Assembly: GCA_050697155.1 (NCBI GenBank)
Contig: JBOGZD010000128.1
Span: 1 to 8,122, forward strand
Reading direction: 5' to 3'
Length of the DNA: 8,122 bases
Source of the DNA: JBOGZD01 sp050697155
GTDB lineage: Bacteria > Actinomycetota > Thermoleophilia > Solirubrobacterales > 70-9
Numbering within the stretch: position 1 is the first letter of the stretch; each line of letters starts with the position of its first letter. This document shows positions 1-5,884 of this stretch, piece by piece. Both the position numbers and the translations under genes were made by a program. Below the pieces are notes generated by a model that was not told the DNA's origin, ran no database searches, and saw only the letters and a list, made by a program, of their open reading frames with translations.

Positions 1-512
1 GGCGCCGGGCTCGCGTCGGGCACGCCGCCACCCGCCGCCTGGGCCGCCGGCTCCGGCGTCGCGGCCGCGGCGGGGCCGTGACGCTCGATGTTGCGAAGCG
101 TCTCGACGATCATCTTGCGGCTGATCCCGGGCGCCATCCGCTGGCCGACGCCGGCGATCGGGCCGGTGAGCTTGAAGTCGCCCTGGTAGGCGACCTCGGT
201 GCCGGCGTCCTCATCGGCGAGCATCAGCGCCCCCCGGCCCTCGATCGTTCCCTTGTCGCCCTTGCCGAAGACGACGATCGTGCAGCGCTCGGGCTCCTCG
301 ACGTCGACGTACTCGACGGTCCCCTCGTAGATCCCGGTGACCGCGCCGACCGCGACCTTGATCGCGGTGCGGTAGCGGTGCTCGGCGTCGCCGTCGCGCT
401 CGAAGCCGCGACAGCCCGGGATCGACGCGGCGAGCGTCGCGGGATCGTTGAGCAGGCGCCAGACCTCCGGGCGGGGGATCCGCAGGCGCTCGCTTCCCTC
501 AACCCGTGGCAT
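1..512 (-). CDS. coxG: CoxG-like SRPBCC family protein (C-terminus beyond window)
   Basis: 170 codons are visible and the gene runs off the left edge without a stop. The N-terminal ~145 residues look like a CoxG/SRPBCC domain: LNDPATLAASIPGC at 21-34, VGAVTGIYEGTVEY at 55-68, and a GRGALMLADEDAGTEVAY strand near 92-109, followed by GPIAGVGQRM at 117-126. From about residue 147 it becomes an Ala/Pro/Gly-rich linker, typical of CoxG proteins that carry a C-terminal membrane-associated segment, here outside the window. In CO dehydrogenase systems CoxG helps attach the enzyme to the membrane and couple it to the quinone pool; a similar role for the upstream hydroxylase is inferred. The ATG at 512 is chosen because a perfect AGGAGG lies 6 bases upstream. 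It overlaps the end of the large-subunit gene by 14 bases, so the two are translationally coupled. The family call is firm, the role less so. Confidence 0.88.
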   Translation of the reverse strand, partial: MPRVEGSERLRIPRPEVWRLLNDPATLAASIPGCRGFERDGDAEHRYRTAIKVAVGAVTGIYEGTVEYVDVEEPERCTIVVFGKGDKGTIEGRGALMLADEDAGTEVAYQGDFKLTGPIAGVGQRMAPGISRKMIVETLRNIERHGPAAAATPEPAAQAAGGGVPDASPA

Positions 513-2823
513 CTGCGTCCTCCTCTCGTCGGGCGGTCGCGGCGCTGACCCGCTCGGGGGTGAACGGGAGCTCGGTCAGCCTCACCCCGGTCGCCGCCTC
601 GATCGCCGCGGAGACCGCCGGCGCGGGCGGGCCGATCGGCGGCTCGCCGATCCCCCGCGCGTTGAACGGTCCCATCCCCTCGCCGCTCTCGAGCACCACC
701 GCGACGATCTCGGGGACCTCGACCGCGGTCGGGATCAGGTACTGGGCGAACGAGCCGGTCAGGTTCTGCGCCTCCTCGAACACGAGCCGCTCCGAGAGCG
801 CATAGCCGAGCCCCATCGCGACCCCGCCCTCGATCTGGCCCTCGACCGACTGGCGGTTGATCGCCTGGCCGACGTCGTGAGCGGCGACGTAGCGGACGAC
901 GCGTGCCTGACCGGTGTCGAGGTCGACCTCGACGTCGGCGGCGTGACAGCCGAAGGTGAAGTCGGGGAAGACGCGCCCGCGCCAGTTCTCGTCGGCCTGC
1001 CACGGCACGCCCTTCGGCGCCCGGTGGGTGGCGTGCACGTGCCACGGGACGTCGACCGACGCGCAGGCCGCAAGCAGCTTCGGGAAGCTGAGCGAACGTT
1101 CGCCGTCGGCCTCGCGCACCCCGTCGGCGTCGAACTCGATCGCCTCCGGGGCGACCTCGAGCAGCTCGGCGGCGACCTCGGCGAGGTTTTGGCGCAGCTC
1201 CCGGGCCGCGTTCAGCACCGCGTTGCCCGACATGTAGAGCTGGCGGGTCGCGGTGGTGGTCCCGGTCAGCGGGTTGAGCGCCGAGTCGCCGATGTGGATC
1301 GCGATCCGCTCCGGCGCCACGCCGAGCACCTCGGAGGCGATCTGGATCAGCGACGACGCCTGGCCGCCGCCGATGTCGGGCACCGCGATCCTGATCACCA
1401 GCGTGCCGTCGAGCTCGAACCCGATCCAGGCGCTGGACCAGTCGTTGAGCCACACGCAGCGGCCGTAGGGCTGCAGGTTGCAGGCGTAGCCGCGGCCGAC
1501 GACGCGCCGCGGGCCGCTCGGCTCCGGCAGCTCGCCGAGCCGCTCGCCGAGGGCGTCGATCAGCGCCGGCAGCTCGACCGTCGTCTCGAGCGGCTGGCCG
1601 ATCGGCAGCGTGTCGCCGCGCTCGACGAAGTTCATCCGCCGCAGCTCGAGCGGATCGATGTCGAGCCGCCGTGCGAGCAGGTCCATCTGACCCTCGTAGC
1701 CGAGCGCCACCTGCATCGCTCCGAAGCCGCGCATCGCGCTGCACGGGGTGTGGTTGGTGTACACGGTCCGGGCGCGGATGCGGACGTTGGGGCAGCGGTA
1801 GGGGCCGGCGGCGCAGGTGGTCGAGTAGAGGAGGACGAGCGCGCTGAGCAACGCGTAGGCGCCGCCGTCGGAGAGGATGTCGACGTCCATCGCGACCAGG
1901 CGCCCGTCGGCGTCGGCGCCGGTTCGGTAGCGCATCCGGACCGCATGGCGGTTCTGGCGCGCCAGCAACGACTCCTGGCGGCTCCAGACCATCCGCGCCG
2001 GCCGGCCGGTGAGCGCGACCGCGATCCCGAGGTAGGGCTCGACGGTCATGTCCTCCTTGCCGCCGAACCCGCCGCCGACGTACGGCGTGATCAACCGCAC
2101 CCTGTTGTCGGGCAGATCGAGGATCTTGGCGACGTCGCGGAAGTGCTCGACGACCTGGGTCGCGGCGCGGATCGTGATGACCCCGTCGGTGTCGCGCCAC
2201 GCCACCCCCGCCTCCGGCTCGAGGTAGGCGTGGTCGATGAACTGGGTCCGGTACTCCTGCTCGACGACGGCATCGGCCGCGGCGAGGCCGGCCTCGACGT
2301 CGCCCTCCTCGAGCTCCCAGTGGGCGAGCAGGTTTCCGCTCTCGTGGATCTGCGGCGCGTCGGGCTCGAGCGCACGCTCGGGGTCGTCGACGATCGGCAG
2401 CGGCTCGTAGTCGACCTCGATCGCCTCGAGCGCCGCCAGCGCCGCGTCCTCGGTCTCGGCGGCGACGAGCGCGATCGGCTCGCCGTGGTAGCGGACGATC
2501 TCGTCGGCGAGCACGTTCGAGCGCGCCTTCAGGGCGCCGACCTCGAGCGTCTGGCCCGGGACGTCGACCCAGACGGTGTTGTGGGGGACGTCGGCGGCCG
2601 TGTAGACGGCGACGACGCCGTCGATCGCCTCGGCCGCGGAGGTGTCGACCCGGGTCAGCCTCGCGTGGGCGTAGTCGGAGCGCTTCAGCATCGCGTAGAG
2701 CATCCGCGGCAATGAGAAGTCGGCCGCGTAGGAGGTCCGTCCCTGGACCTTCTCGATCGCGTCGTGGCGCGCGAGCTCGGAGCCGATCAGCCGACGGCCG
2801 CGCTTGACGGCGATCTCGCTCAT
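499..2823 (-). CDS. Molybdenum hydroxylase large (molybdopterin-binding) subunit, xanthine dehydrogenase family
   Basis: 774 residues, normal length for the CoxL/XdhA-type catalytic subunit carrying molybdopterin cytosine dinucleotide. Order: an aldehyde oxidase/xanthine dehydrogenase a/b hammerhead domain (about 15-140), first Mo-cofactor domain (about 150-390) and second (about 430-720). Visible motifs: GGGFGGKE at 250-257, AMRGFGAMQ at 363-371, DIGGGQ at 483-488, GTTTATRQLYMSG at 521-533, EGQIEGGVAMGLGYAL at 661-676 and GIGEPP at 724-729, where Glu727 matches the catalytic glutamate of the family. The CO dehydrogenase AYxCSFR cysteine loop is absent; its place holds AMRGFG, as in xanthine dehydrogenase-like hydroxylases. 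Substrate unknown: an N-heterocycle, purine or aldehyde is possible. The ATG at 2823 overlaps the stop of the [2Fe-2S] subunit (ATGA). No Shine-Dalgarno is evident, so translation probably restarts from the upstream gene. An in-frame start near 3111 is rejected because it would lie deep inside the [2Fe-2S] subunit gene. Confidence 0.95.
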   Translation of the reverse strand: MSEIAVKRGRRLIGSELARHDAIEKVQGRTSYAADFSLPRMLYAMLKRSDYAHARLTRVDTSAAEAIDGVVAVYTAADVPHNTVWVDVPGQTLEVGALKARSNVLADEIVRYHGEPIALVAAETEDAALAALEAIEVDYEPLPIVDDPERALEPDAPQIHESGNLLAHWELEEGDVEAGLAAADAVVEQEYRTQFIDHAYLEPEAGVAWRDTDGVITIRAATQVVEHFRDVAKILDLPDNRVRLITPYVGGGFGGKEDMTVEPYLGIAVALTGRPARMVWSRQESLLARQNRHAVRMRYRTGADADGRLVAMDVDILSDGGAYALLSALVLLYSTTCAAGPYRCPNVRIRARTVYTNHTPCSAMRGFGAMQVALGYEGQMDLLARRLDIDPLELRRMNFVERGDTLPIGQPLETTVELPALIDALGERLGELPEPSGPRRVVGRGYACNLQPYGRCVWLNDWSSAWIGFELDGTLVIRIAVPDIGGGQASSLIQIASEVLGVAPERIAIHIGDSALNPLTGTTTATRQLYMSGNAVLNAARELRQNLAEVAAELLEVAPEAIEFDADGVREADGERSLSFPKLLAACASVDVPWHVHATHRAPKGVPWQADENWRGRVFPDFTFGCHAADVEVDLDTGQARVVRYVAAHDVGQAINRQSVEGQIEGGVAMGLGYALSERLVFEEAQNLTGSFAQYLIPTAVEVPEIVAVVLESGEGMGPFNARGIGEPPIGPPAPAVSAAIEAATGVRLTELPFTPERVSAATARREEDADATG
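519..524 (-). promoter_or_regulatory. Ribosome binding site of the CoxG-like gene
   Basis: AGGAGG on the minus strand, 6 bases before the ATG at 512. It is embedded in the last codons of the large-subunit gene (Glu-Glu-Asp stretch) and fixes the CoxG start inside the upstream reading frame. Confidence 0.7.
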
Positions 2824-3284
2824 GGGCCGTGGCCGTCGCGATAGGCGGCGACGGCGGCGACGATCTTGCCGTAGCCCGTGCAGCGGCAGAGGTTGCCCGC
2901 GAGGCTGTGGCGGATCTCCTCCTCCGAGCCCGCGGCGCCGATCCTCACCGCCTCGATCGCGCTGATCACCATCCCCGGCGTGCAGAACCCGCACTGGACG
3001 CCGCCCCGCGTGACCATCTCGGCCTGGAGGGGATGGAGCTCGTCGTCGCCGGCCAGCCCGGCGACGGTCTCGACGCTGGTGCCCTCGACCTGGGGGGCTA
3101 GCAGCGAGCACGAGTTGACCGCGACGCCGTCGACCAACACGGCGCAGGCGCCGCAGACGCCCTCGCCGCAGCCGTGCTTGGCGTCGGTGCGGCCGGCGGC
3201 GTCGCGAAGCATTCGCAGCAGCGTCCAGTGCGCGGGGACGTCACAGCGCTGCGGGCCGCCGTTGAGGGTGAAGCGCACGGTCAT
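2820..3284 (-). CDS. Molybdenum hydroxylase small subunit with two [2Fe-2S] clusters
   Basis: 154 residues, the normal length of the CoxS/XdhC-type iron-sulfur subunit that passes electrons from the Mo site to FAD. The N-terminal ferredoxin-like domain binds a plant-type cluster through Cys39, Cys44, Cys47 and Cys59 (CGEGVCGACAVL). The C-terminal helical domain binds the second cluster through Cys98, Cys101, Cys133 and Cys135 (QCGFCTPGM and CRCTGYGKI). All eight ligands are present, so the protein looks functional. The start is placed at the ATG at 3284 because GAGGGGAG sits 5 bases before it and it forms an ATGA overlap with the FAD-subunit stop. An ATG nine codons upstream would add a non-conserved tail. 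Its own stop overlaps the large-subunit start by four bases. It follows the FAD subunit and precedes the large subunit, the classic M-S-L order. Confidence 0.96.
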   Translation of the reverse strand: MTVRFTLNGGPQRCDVPAHWTLLRMLRDAAGRTDAKHGCGEGVCGACAVLVDGVAVNSCSLLAPQVEGTSVETVAGLAGDDELHPLQAEMVTRGGVQCGFCTPGMVISAIEAVRIGAAGSEEEIRHSLAGNLCRCTGYGKIVAAVAAYRDGHGP

Positions 3285-4156
3285 CCCGGCTCCCCTCGCG
3301 CTCGCCGCCACGCGGCGCCGAGCGCTCGCGCCGCGCAGATCCCCGCCGCCCGGGCGCGGTACTCGGCCGACACGAACGCGTCCTCCTCCGGCGAGACCTC
3401 CTCGATCACCGTCTGCGTCAGCCGCTGCAGGAGGTCGTCGTCGAGCGGCTCGCCGCGACAGAGCTCCTCGGCGGCCGCGCAGCGCAGCGGTCGGTCGCCG
3501 ACCCCCGCCAGCGCCAGCCTCGCCTCGGCGCAGGCCCCGCGGTCGTCGATCGTCACCAGCGCCGTCGCCGCCGCGGTCGCGAAGTCGTCGGCGCGGTTGG
3601 CGATCTCGCAGAACCCGTGACCGGTGCCGGGCGGCGGCAGGTCGAGCTCGACCCGGGTGAGCAGCTCCCCCGGCCGCACGGCGGTGATGAAGAAGCCCTC
3701 GAAGAAGTCCTCGATCGGCACCGACCTCTCGCCCTCGGGGCCGGCGATCACCGCGCGGCCGCCGTAGGTGAGCGCCACCGCCCCGAGCTCGGAGGCGGGA
3801 TCGGCGTGGCTGATGCTGCCGCCGAGCGTGCCCCGGTTTCGCACCCGCGGGTTGCCGATGTGGCCGGCCGCCTCGGCCGCGAGCGGGATCTGCTCGCCGA
3901 GCTCGCGGCTTCGCTCGAGCTCGCGATGGCGGGTCAGCGCGCCGAGCGCGAGGCTGCCGTTGCTGCGCTCGACCCCGGCGAGCGGGAGGCCGCCGATGTC
4001 GACCAGCAGGCCCGGCTGGGCGAGACCGAGGCTCATCATCGGCACGAGGCTCTGGCCGCCCGCGATCGGCCGCGCTTCGACAGTCGCCCCCGCCAGCGCT
4101 TCGATCGCCTCGGCGACCGTCTCCGGGCGGCTGTAGTCGAACGGGCGCGGATACAA
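3281..4156 (-). CDS. Molybdenum hydroxylase FAD-binding (medium) subunit
   Basis: 291 residues, normal for the CoxM-type flavoprotein subunit, which takes electrons from the [2Fe-2S] clusters and hands them to the external acceptor. The N-terminus MYPRPFDYSRP is the usual family opening. FAD-binding motifs are present: AGGQSLVPMM at 32-41, and a conserved stretch from IGNPRVRN at 100-107 through GTLGGSISHADPASE at 109-123. The C-terminal ~110 residues match the CO dehydrogenase flavoprotein C-terminal domain. The start codon is TTG at 4156; no ATG or GTG fits as well, and GGGAGGT lies 5 bases upstream inside the last codons of the SDR gene. One base separates the SDR stop from this start, and its own stop overlaps the next ATG (ATGA). 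Its position between an SDR and the other two subunits indicates a single multicistronic unit. Confidence 0.95.
   Translation of the reverse strand: MYPRPFDYSRPETVAEAIEALAGATVEARPIAGGQSLVPMMSLGLAQPGLLVDIGGLPLAGVERSNGSLALGALTRHRELERSRELGEQIPLAAEAAGHIGNPRVRNRGTLGGSISHADPASELGAVALTYGGRAVIAGPEGERSVPIEDFFEGFFITAVRPGELLTRVELDLPPPGTGHGFCEIANRADDFATAAATALVTIDDRGACAEARLALAGVGDRPLRCAAAEELCRGEPLDDDLLQRLTQTVIEEVSPEEDAFVSAEYRARAAGICAARALGAAWRRARGEPG
3290..3297 (-). promoter_or_regulatory. Ribosome binding site of the [2Fe-2S] subunit gene
   Basis: GAGGGGAG on the minus strand, 5 bases before the ATG at 3284, inside the end of the FAD-subunit gene. It favours this start over the ATG at 3311. Confidence 0.6.
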
Positions 4157-4157
4157 C

Positions 4158-4997
4158 TCAGACCTCCCAGCCTGCGTCGACGACGATGTCGTGGCCGGTC
4201 ATGTTGCGGGCCCGTTCGGAGACGAGGAACCGGACCGCCTCGGCGACGTCGACCTCGTCGATGAACCGCCCGAGCGCCGTCTGCGAGGCGAAGTCGGCGT
4301 AGACGTCGTCGTAGGTCCTCCCGGTCCGCTCGGCCTTCTCGGTGACGATCCGGTCCATCCGCTCGCCGTTGGTGACGTTGGGGCAGACCGTGTTGACGGT
4401 GATGTCGTGCGGTCCCAGCTCCAGCGCCAGGGTTCTGGTCAGCCCCCGGACAGCCCACTTCGACGACGAGTACGCGACCCGGTTGCGATAGCCGCGAAGC
4501 CCCGAGGTCCCGGCGATGTTGACGATCCGGCCGCCGTCGGCCTCGATCATCGACGGGATCACGGCCTTGGTCGGGAGGAACGTCCCGACGACGTTGACGT
4601 CGAGCACGAACCGAAAGTCCTTCAGGGCGACGTCCTGCGCGGGCGTCTCGATCGGCCCGATCACCCCGGCGGTGTTGACGAGGATGTCGATCCTGCCGAA
4701 CCGCTCGAGCGCCGAGGCGGCGAGCTCGGACGTCGCGGACTCGTCGGTCACATCGCAGCGAACGGCCAGTGTCTCGACGGCGGGATAGTGGTCGTGGAGG
4801 CGCGCCGCATGGGCGTCGATCGCCTCCATGTCCCGCCCGGCGAGCACCAGCGCCGCTCCCTCCTCGGCGAGCGCGGCGCAGATCGGCCCGCCCATCCCTT
4901 TCGCGGCGCCGGTCACGATCGCGACCCTGCCGTGAAGCTCGAGTGGCCGCTCGCGGGTCGGGACCGTGTCGGTCCTCTCGGTCACGCCGTCTGCCAT
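4158..4997 (-). CDS. Short-chain dehydrogenase/reductase (SDR), classical type
   Basis: 279 residues, a single Rossmann-fold domain of the classical SDR family that interconverts an alcohol and a carbonyl using NAD(P). Visible motifs: coenzyme-binding TGAAKGMG at 29-36, GR at 54-55 after the second strand (Lys33 and Arg55 lean towards NADP), an acidic CDVTD at 81-85, NTAG at 108-111 in place of NNAG, and the catalytic YSSSK at 176-180. The usual catalytic serine, 13 residues before the tyrosine, is Gly163, with Thr164 and Ser165 beside it. The C-terminus TGHDIVVDAGWEV is typical. ATG 4997 is chosen because AGGAG lies 7 bases upstream; a longer in-frame version would run through the IclR-1 gene. 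The start overlaps IclR-1 by 16 bases. Its place ahead of the hydroxylase suggests it acts on a substrate or product of the same pathway; the substrate cannot be read from the sequence. Confidence 0.93.
   Translation of the reverse strand: MADGVTERTDTVPTRERPLELHGRVAIVTGAAKGMGGPICAALAEEGAALVLAGRDMEAIDAHAARLHDHYPAVETLAVRCDVTDESATSELAASALERFGRIDILVNTAGVIGPIETPAQDVALKDFRFVLDVNVVGTFLPTKAVIPSMIEADGGRIVNIAGTSGLRGYRNRVAYSSSKWAVRGLTRTLALELGPHDITVNTVCPNVTNGERMDRIVTEKAERTGRTYDDVYADFASQTALGRFIDEVDVAEAVRFLVSERARNMTGHDIVVDAGWEV
4162..4168 (-). promoter_or_regulatory. Ribosome binding site that sets the TTG start of the FAD subunit
   Basis: GGGAGGT on the minus strand, 5 bases before the TTG at 4156. It is formed by the final Trp-Glu-Val codons of the SDR gene, so the end of one gene doubles as the initiation signal of the next. 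Confidence 0.65.
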
Positions 4998-5791
4998 CGC
5001 GATTCTCCTCTCTCTGTGTCCTCCAGGTGCTCGGCGAGCGCCCGGGCGGCGACGTTGAGCATCGACAGGTGCCGGCGCGCCCGATCGGGGCCGAAGCGCG
5101 CCAGCGGCGCCGAGATGCCGAGCGCGCACGGGGTGGAGCCGGAGCCGCGGACCGGCACGGCCAGCGCCCACGTCTCGGGGACGATCTCCTGGCGTGAGAA
5201 GGCCCAGCCGCGACGCCGAATCGCCGCCACCTCGCGCCGCAGCCGGGTCGGCCGGGTGATCGTCGCCGGGCCGACCGGATCGAGGCCGCGGCCGATCACG
5301 GAGGCGATCTCCTCGCTGCTCATCTGCGCGAGCAGCACCTTCGATGGCGCGCCCGCGTGAAGTGGCCTCACCCGGGTGCCGGGGGGCGTGCTCCGACGCC
5401 GTTGGCCGGGATCGTCGGCGTCGACGGTGAGAGCCTCGAGGCCGTGGTCTCGCGACTCCGAGAGCGTCGCCAGCGAGATCCGCTCGCCCGTCGCGTGATG
5501 CAGGGTGCGCAACGCGGGCAGGGCGACGGCGCGGAGCTCGGCGAGAACCGGTTCCTCCCGGGCGAGGCTCGCGGCCGACGGCCCGAGGCTGTAGGCGCCG
5601 GACGTCGGGTCCCGCCGAACGTAGCCGAAGCTCTCGAGCACGCGCAGGATGCGGTGGGTGGTGGGAACCGGGAGCCCGCAGTGGTGGGCGAGAGGCGTGG
5701 TCCGCCACTGCTGCTCGGCGGCGGTGAACGAGTCGAGGACGCAGAGTGCGCGCTCGATCGTGCGAGCGCCCTGAACGACCGCGACGGTCAT
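4982..5791 (-). CDS. IclR-family transcriptional regulator (IclR-1)
   Basis: 269 residues, the typical IclR length. An N-terminal winged helix-turn-helix covers about residues 8-72: RTIERALCVLDSF at 10-22, then PLAHHCGLPVPTTHRILRVL at 33-52 and a wing ending GAYSLG. The C-terminal effector-binding domain (about 80-255) shows PLHAGAPSKVLLA at 143-155, RRGWAFSRQE at 193-202 and the late ALGISAPLARF segment near 223-233. Such proteins bind small aromatic or carboxylate metabolites and repress or activate catabolic operons. It is the first gene of the SDR/hydroxylase operon and overlaps the SDR start by 16 bases, so it probably controls its own transcription together with the catabolic genes. The ATG at 5791 has no Shine-Dalgarno; the preceding 14 bases are taken up by a palindrome that is the likely operator. 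The transcript may be leaderless or poorly initiated. The effector is unknown. Confidence 0.93.
   Translation of the reverse strand: MTVAVVQGARTIERALCVLDSFTAAEQQWRTTPLAHHCGLPVPTTHRILRVLESFGYVRRDPTSGAYSLGPSAASLAREEPVLAELRAVALPALRTLHHATGERISLATLSESRDHGLEALTVDADDPGQRRRSTPPGTRVRPLHAGAPSKVLLAQMSSEEIASVIGRGLDPVGPATITRPTRLRREVAAIRRRGWAFSRQEIVPETWALAVPVRGSGSTPCALGISAPLARFGPDRARRHLSMLNVAARALAEHLEDTERGESRWQTA
5003..5010 (-). promoter_or_regulatory. Ribosome binding site of the SDR gene
   Basis: GAGGAGAA on the minus strand, 5 bases before the ATG at 4997, within the end of the IclR-1 reading frame. Confidence 0.6.
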
Positions 5792-5805
5792 TTCACAATG
5801 TGAAA
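5791..5805. promoter_or_regulatory. Perfect 15-bp palindrome, probable IclR operator
   Basis: TTTCACAATGTGAAA is a perfect inverted repeat with 7-base arms around a single central base, in an AT-rich island of an otherwise very GC-rich window. IclR-family operators are often short palindromes of about this size. It overlaps the first base of the IclR-1 start codon and sits just upstream of the predicted -35 box of IclR-2, so a bound regulator could affect both genes. Which of the two IclR proteins binds it cannot be told. In RNA it could also form a 6-bp stem with a 3-base loop next to the IclR-1 start. Confidence 0.62.
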
Positions 5806-5810
5806 CAAAG

Positions 5811-5818
5811 ATTCACAA
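5811..5818 (+). promoter_or_regulatory. Extra operator half-site
   Basis: ATTCACAA repeats seven of eight bases of the left arm of the palindrome (TTTCACAA at 5791-5798) in the same orientation, exactly 20 bases further on, about two helical turns. It overlaps the candidate -35 element of IclR-2. No clear matching right arm follows it. Confidence 0.35.
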
Positions 5819-5839
5819 GGCGGGTGACGACCATAACAT
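5812..5839 (+). promoter_or_regulatory. Candidate promoter of IclR-2/hutH
   Basis: TTCACA (5812-5817, five of six matches to TTGACA) is followed after 16 bases by TAACAT (5834-5839, fits the actinobacterial TAnnnT -10 pattern). Transcription would begin near 5846, leaving a leader of about 40 bases before the GTG at 5885. The -35 box coincides with the extra operator half-site, which would suit repression. Confidence 0.42.
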
Positions 5840-5858
5840 TGCCTCGCTCCCGCCACGA
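5830..5858 (-). promoter_or_regulatory. Weak candidate promoter of the IclR-1 operon
   Basis: On the minus strand TATGGT (5830-5835) fits TAnnnT; the best-placed -35 hexamer, TCGTGG (5853-5858), is poor. A start near 5823 would put the palindrome in the untranslated leader. The -10 boxes of the two opposing promoters would overlap, making them mutually exclusive. This is tentative. Confidence 0.2.
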
Positions 5859-5884
5859 TCCCGGATGCCCGAGCAGTCCACGTC

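Larger units (their letters stand above)
5792..5884. other. Divergent intergenic region between the two IclR genes
   Basis: This is the only non-coding stretch of the window, 93 bases. Its left half (5792-5840) is markedly AT-rich and holds the palindrome, the extra half-site and the candidate promoters. The right half is GC-rich and holds nothing recognisable except GTGAAA at 5885-5890, where the IclR-2 start codon itself matches the operator right arm. Confidence 0.8.

Noticed and set aside
448..2715. Long plus-strand reading frame (755 codons) opposite the hydroxylase large subunit
   Set aside because: It is the mirror of a clearly conserved gene in very GC-rich DNA, rich in Arg, Asp, Gly and Val with no domain pattern. 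Such antisense frames are expected by composition.
499..3111. Extended 870-residue form of the large subunit starting near 3111
   Set aside because: The added 96 residues are an Arg/Gly-rich out-of-frame reading of the [2Fe-2S] subunit gene. The ATGA junction at 2820-2823 gives the normal family N-terminus.
499..4156. True aerobic CO dehydrogenase (CoxMSL)
   Set aside because: Gene order and the CoxG neighbour suggest it, but the large subunit has AMRGFG instead of the AYxCSFR cysteine loop (form I) or AYRGAGR (form II).
4158..5708. Extended 516-residue form of the SDR
   Set aside because: The upstream part is an out-of-frame reading of IclR-1. The ATG at 4997 has a good ribosome site and yields a normal SDR length.
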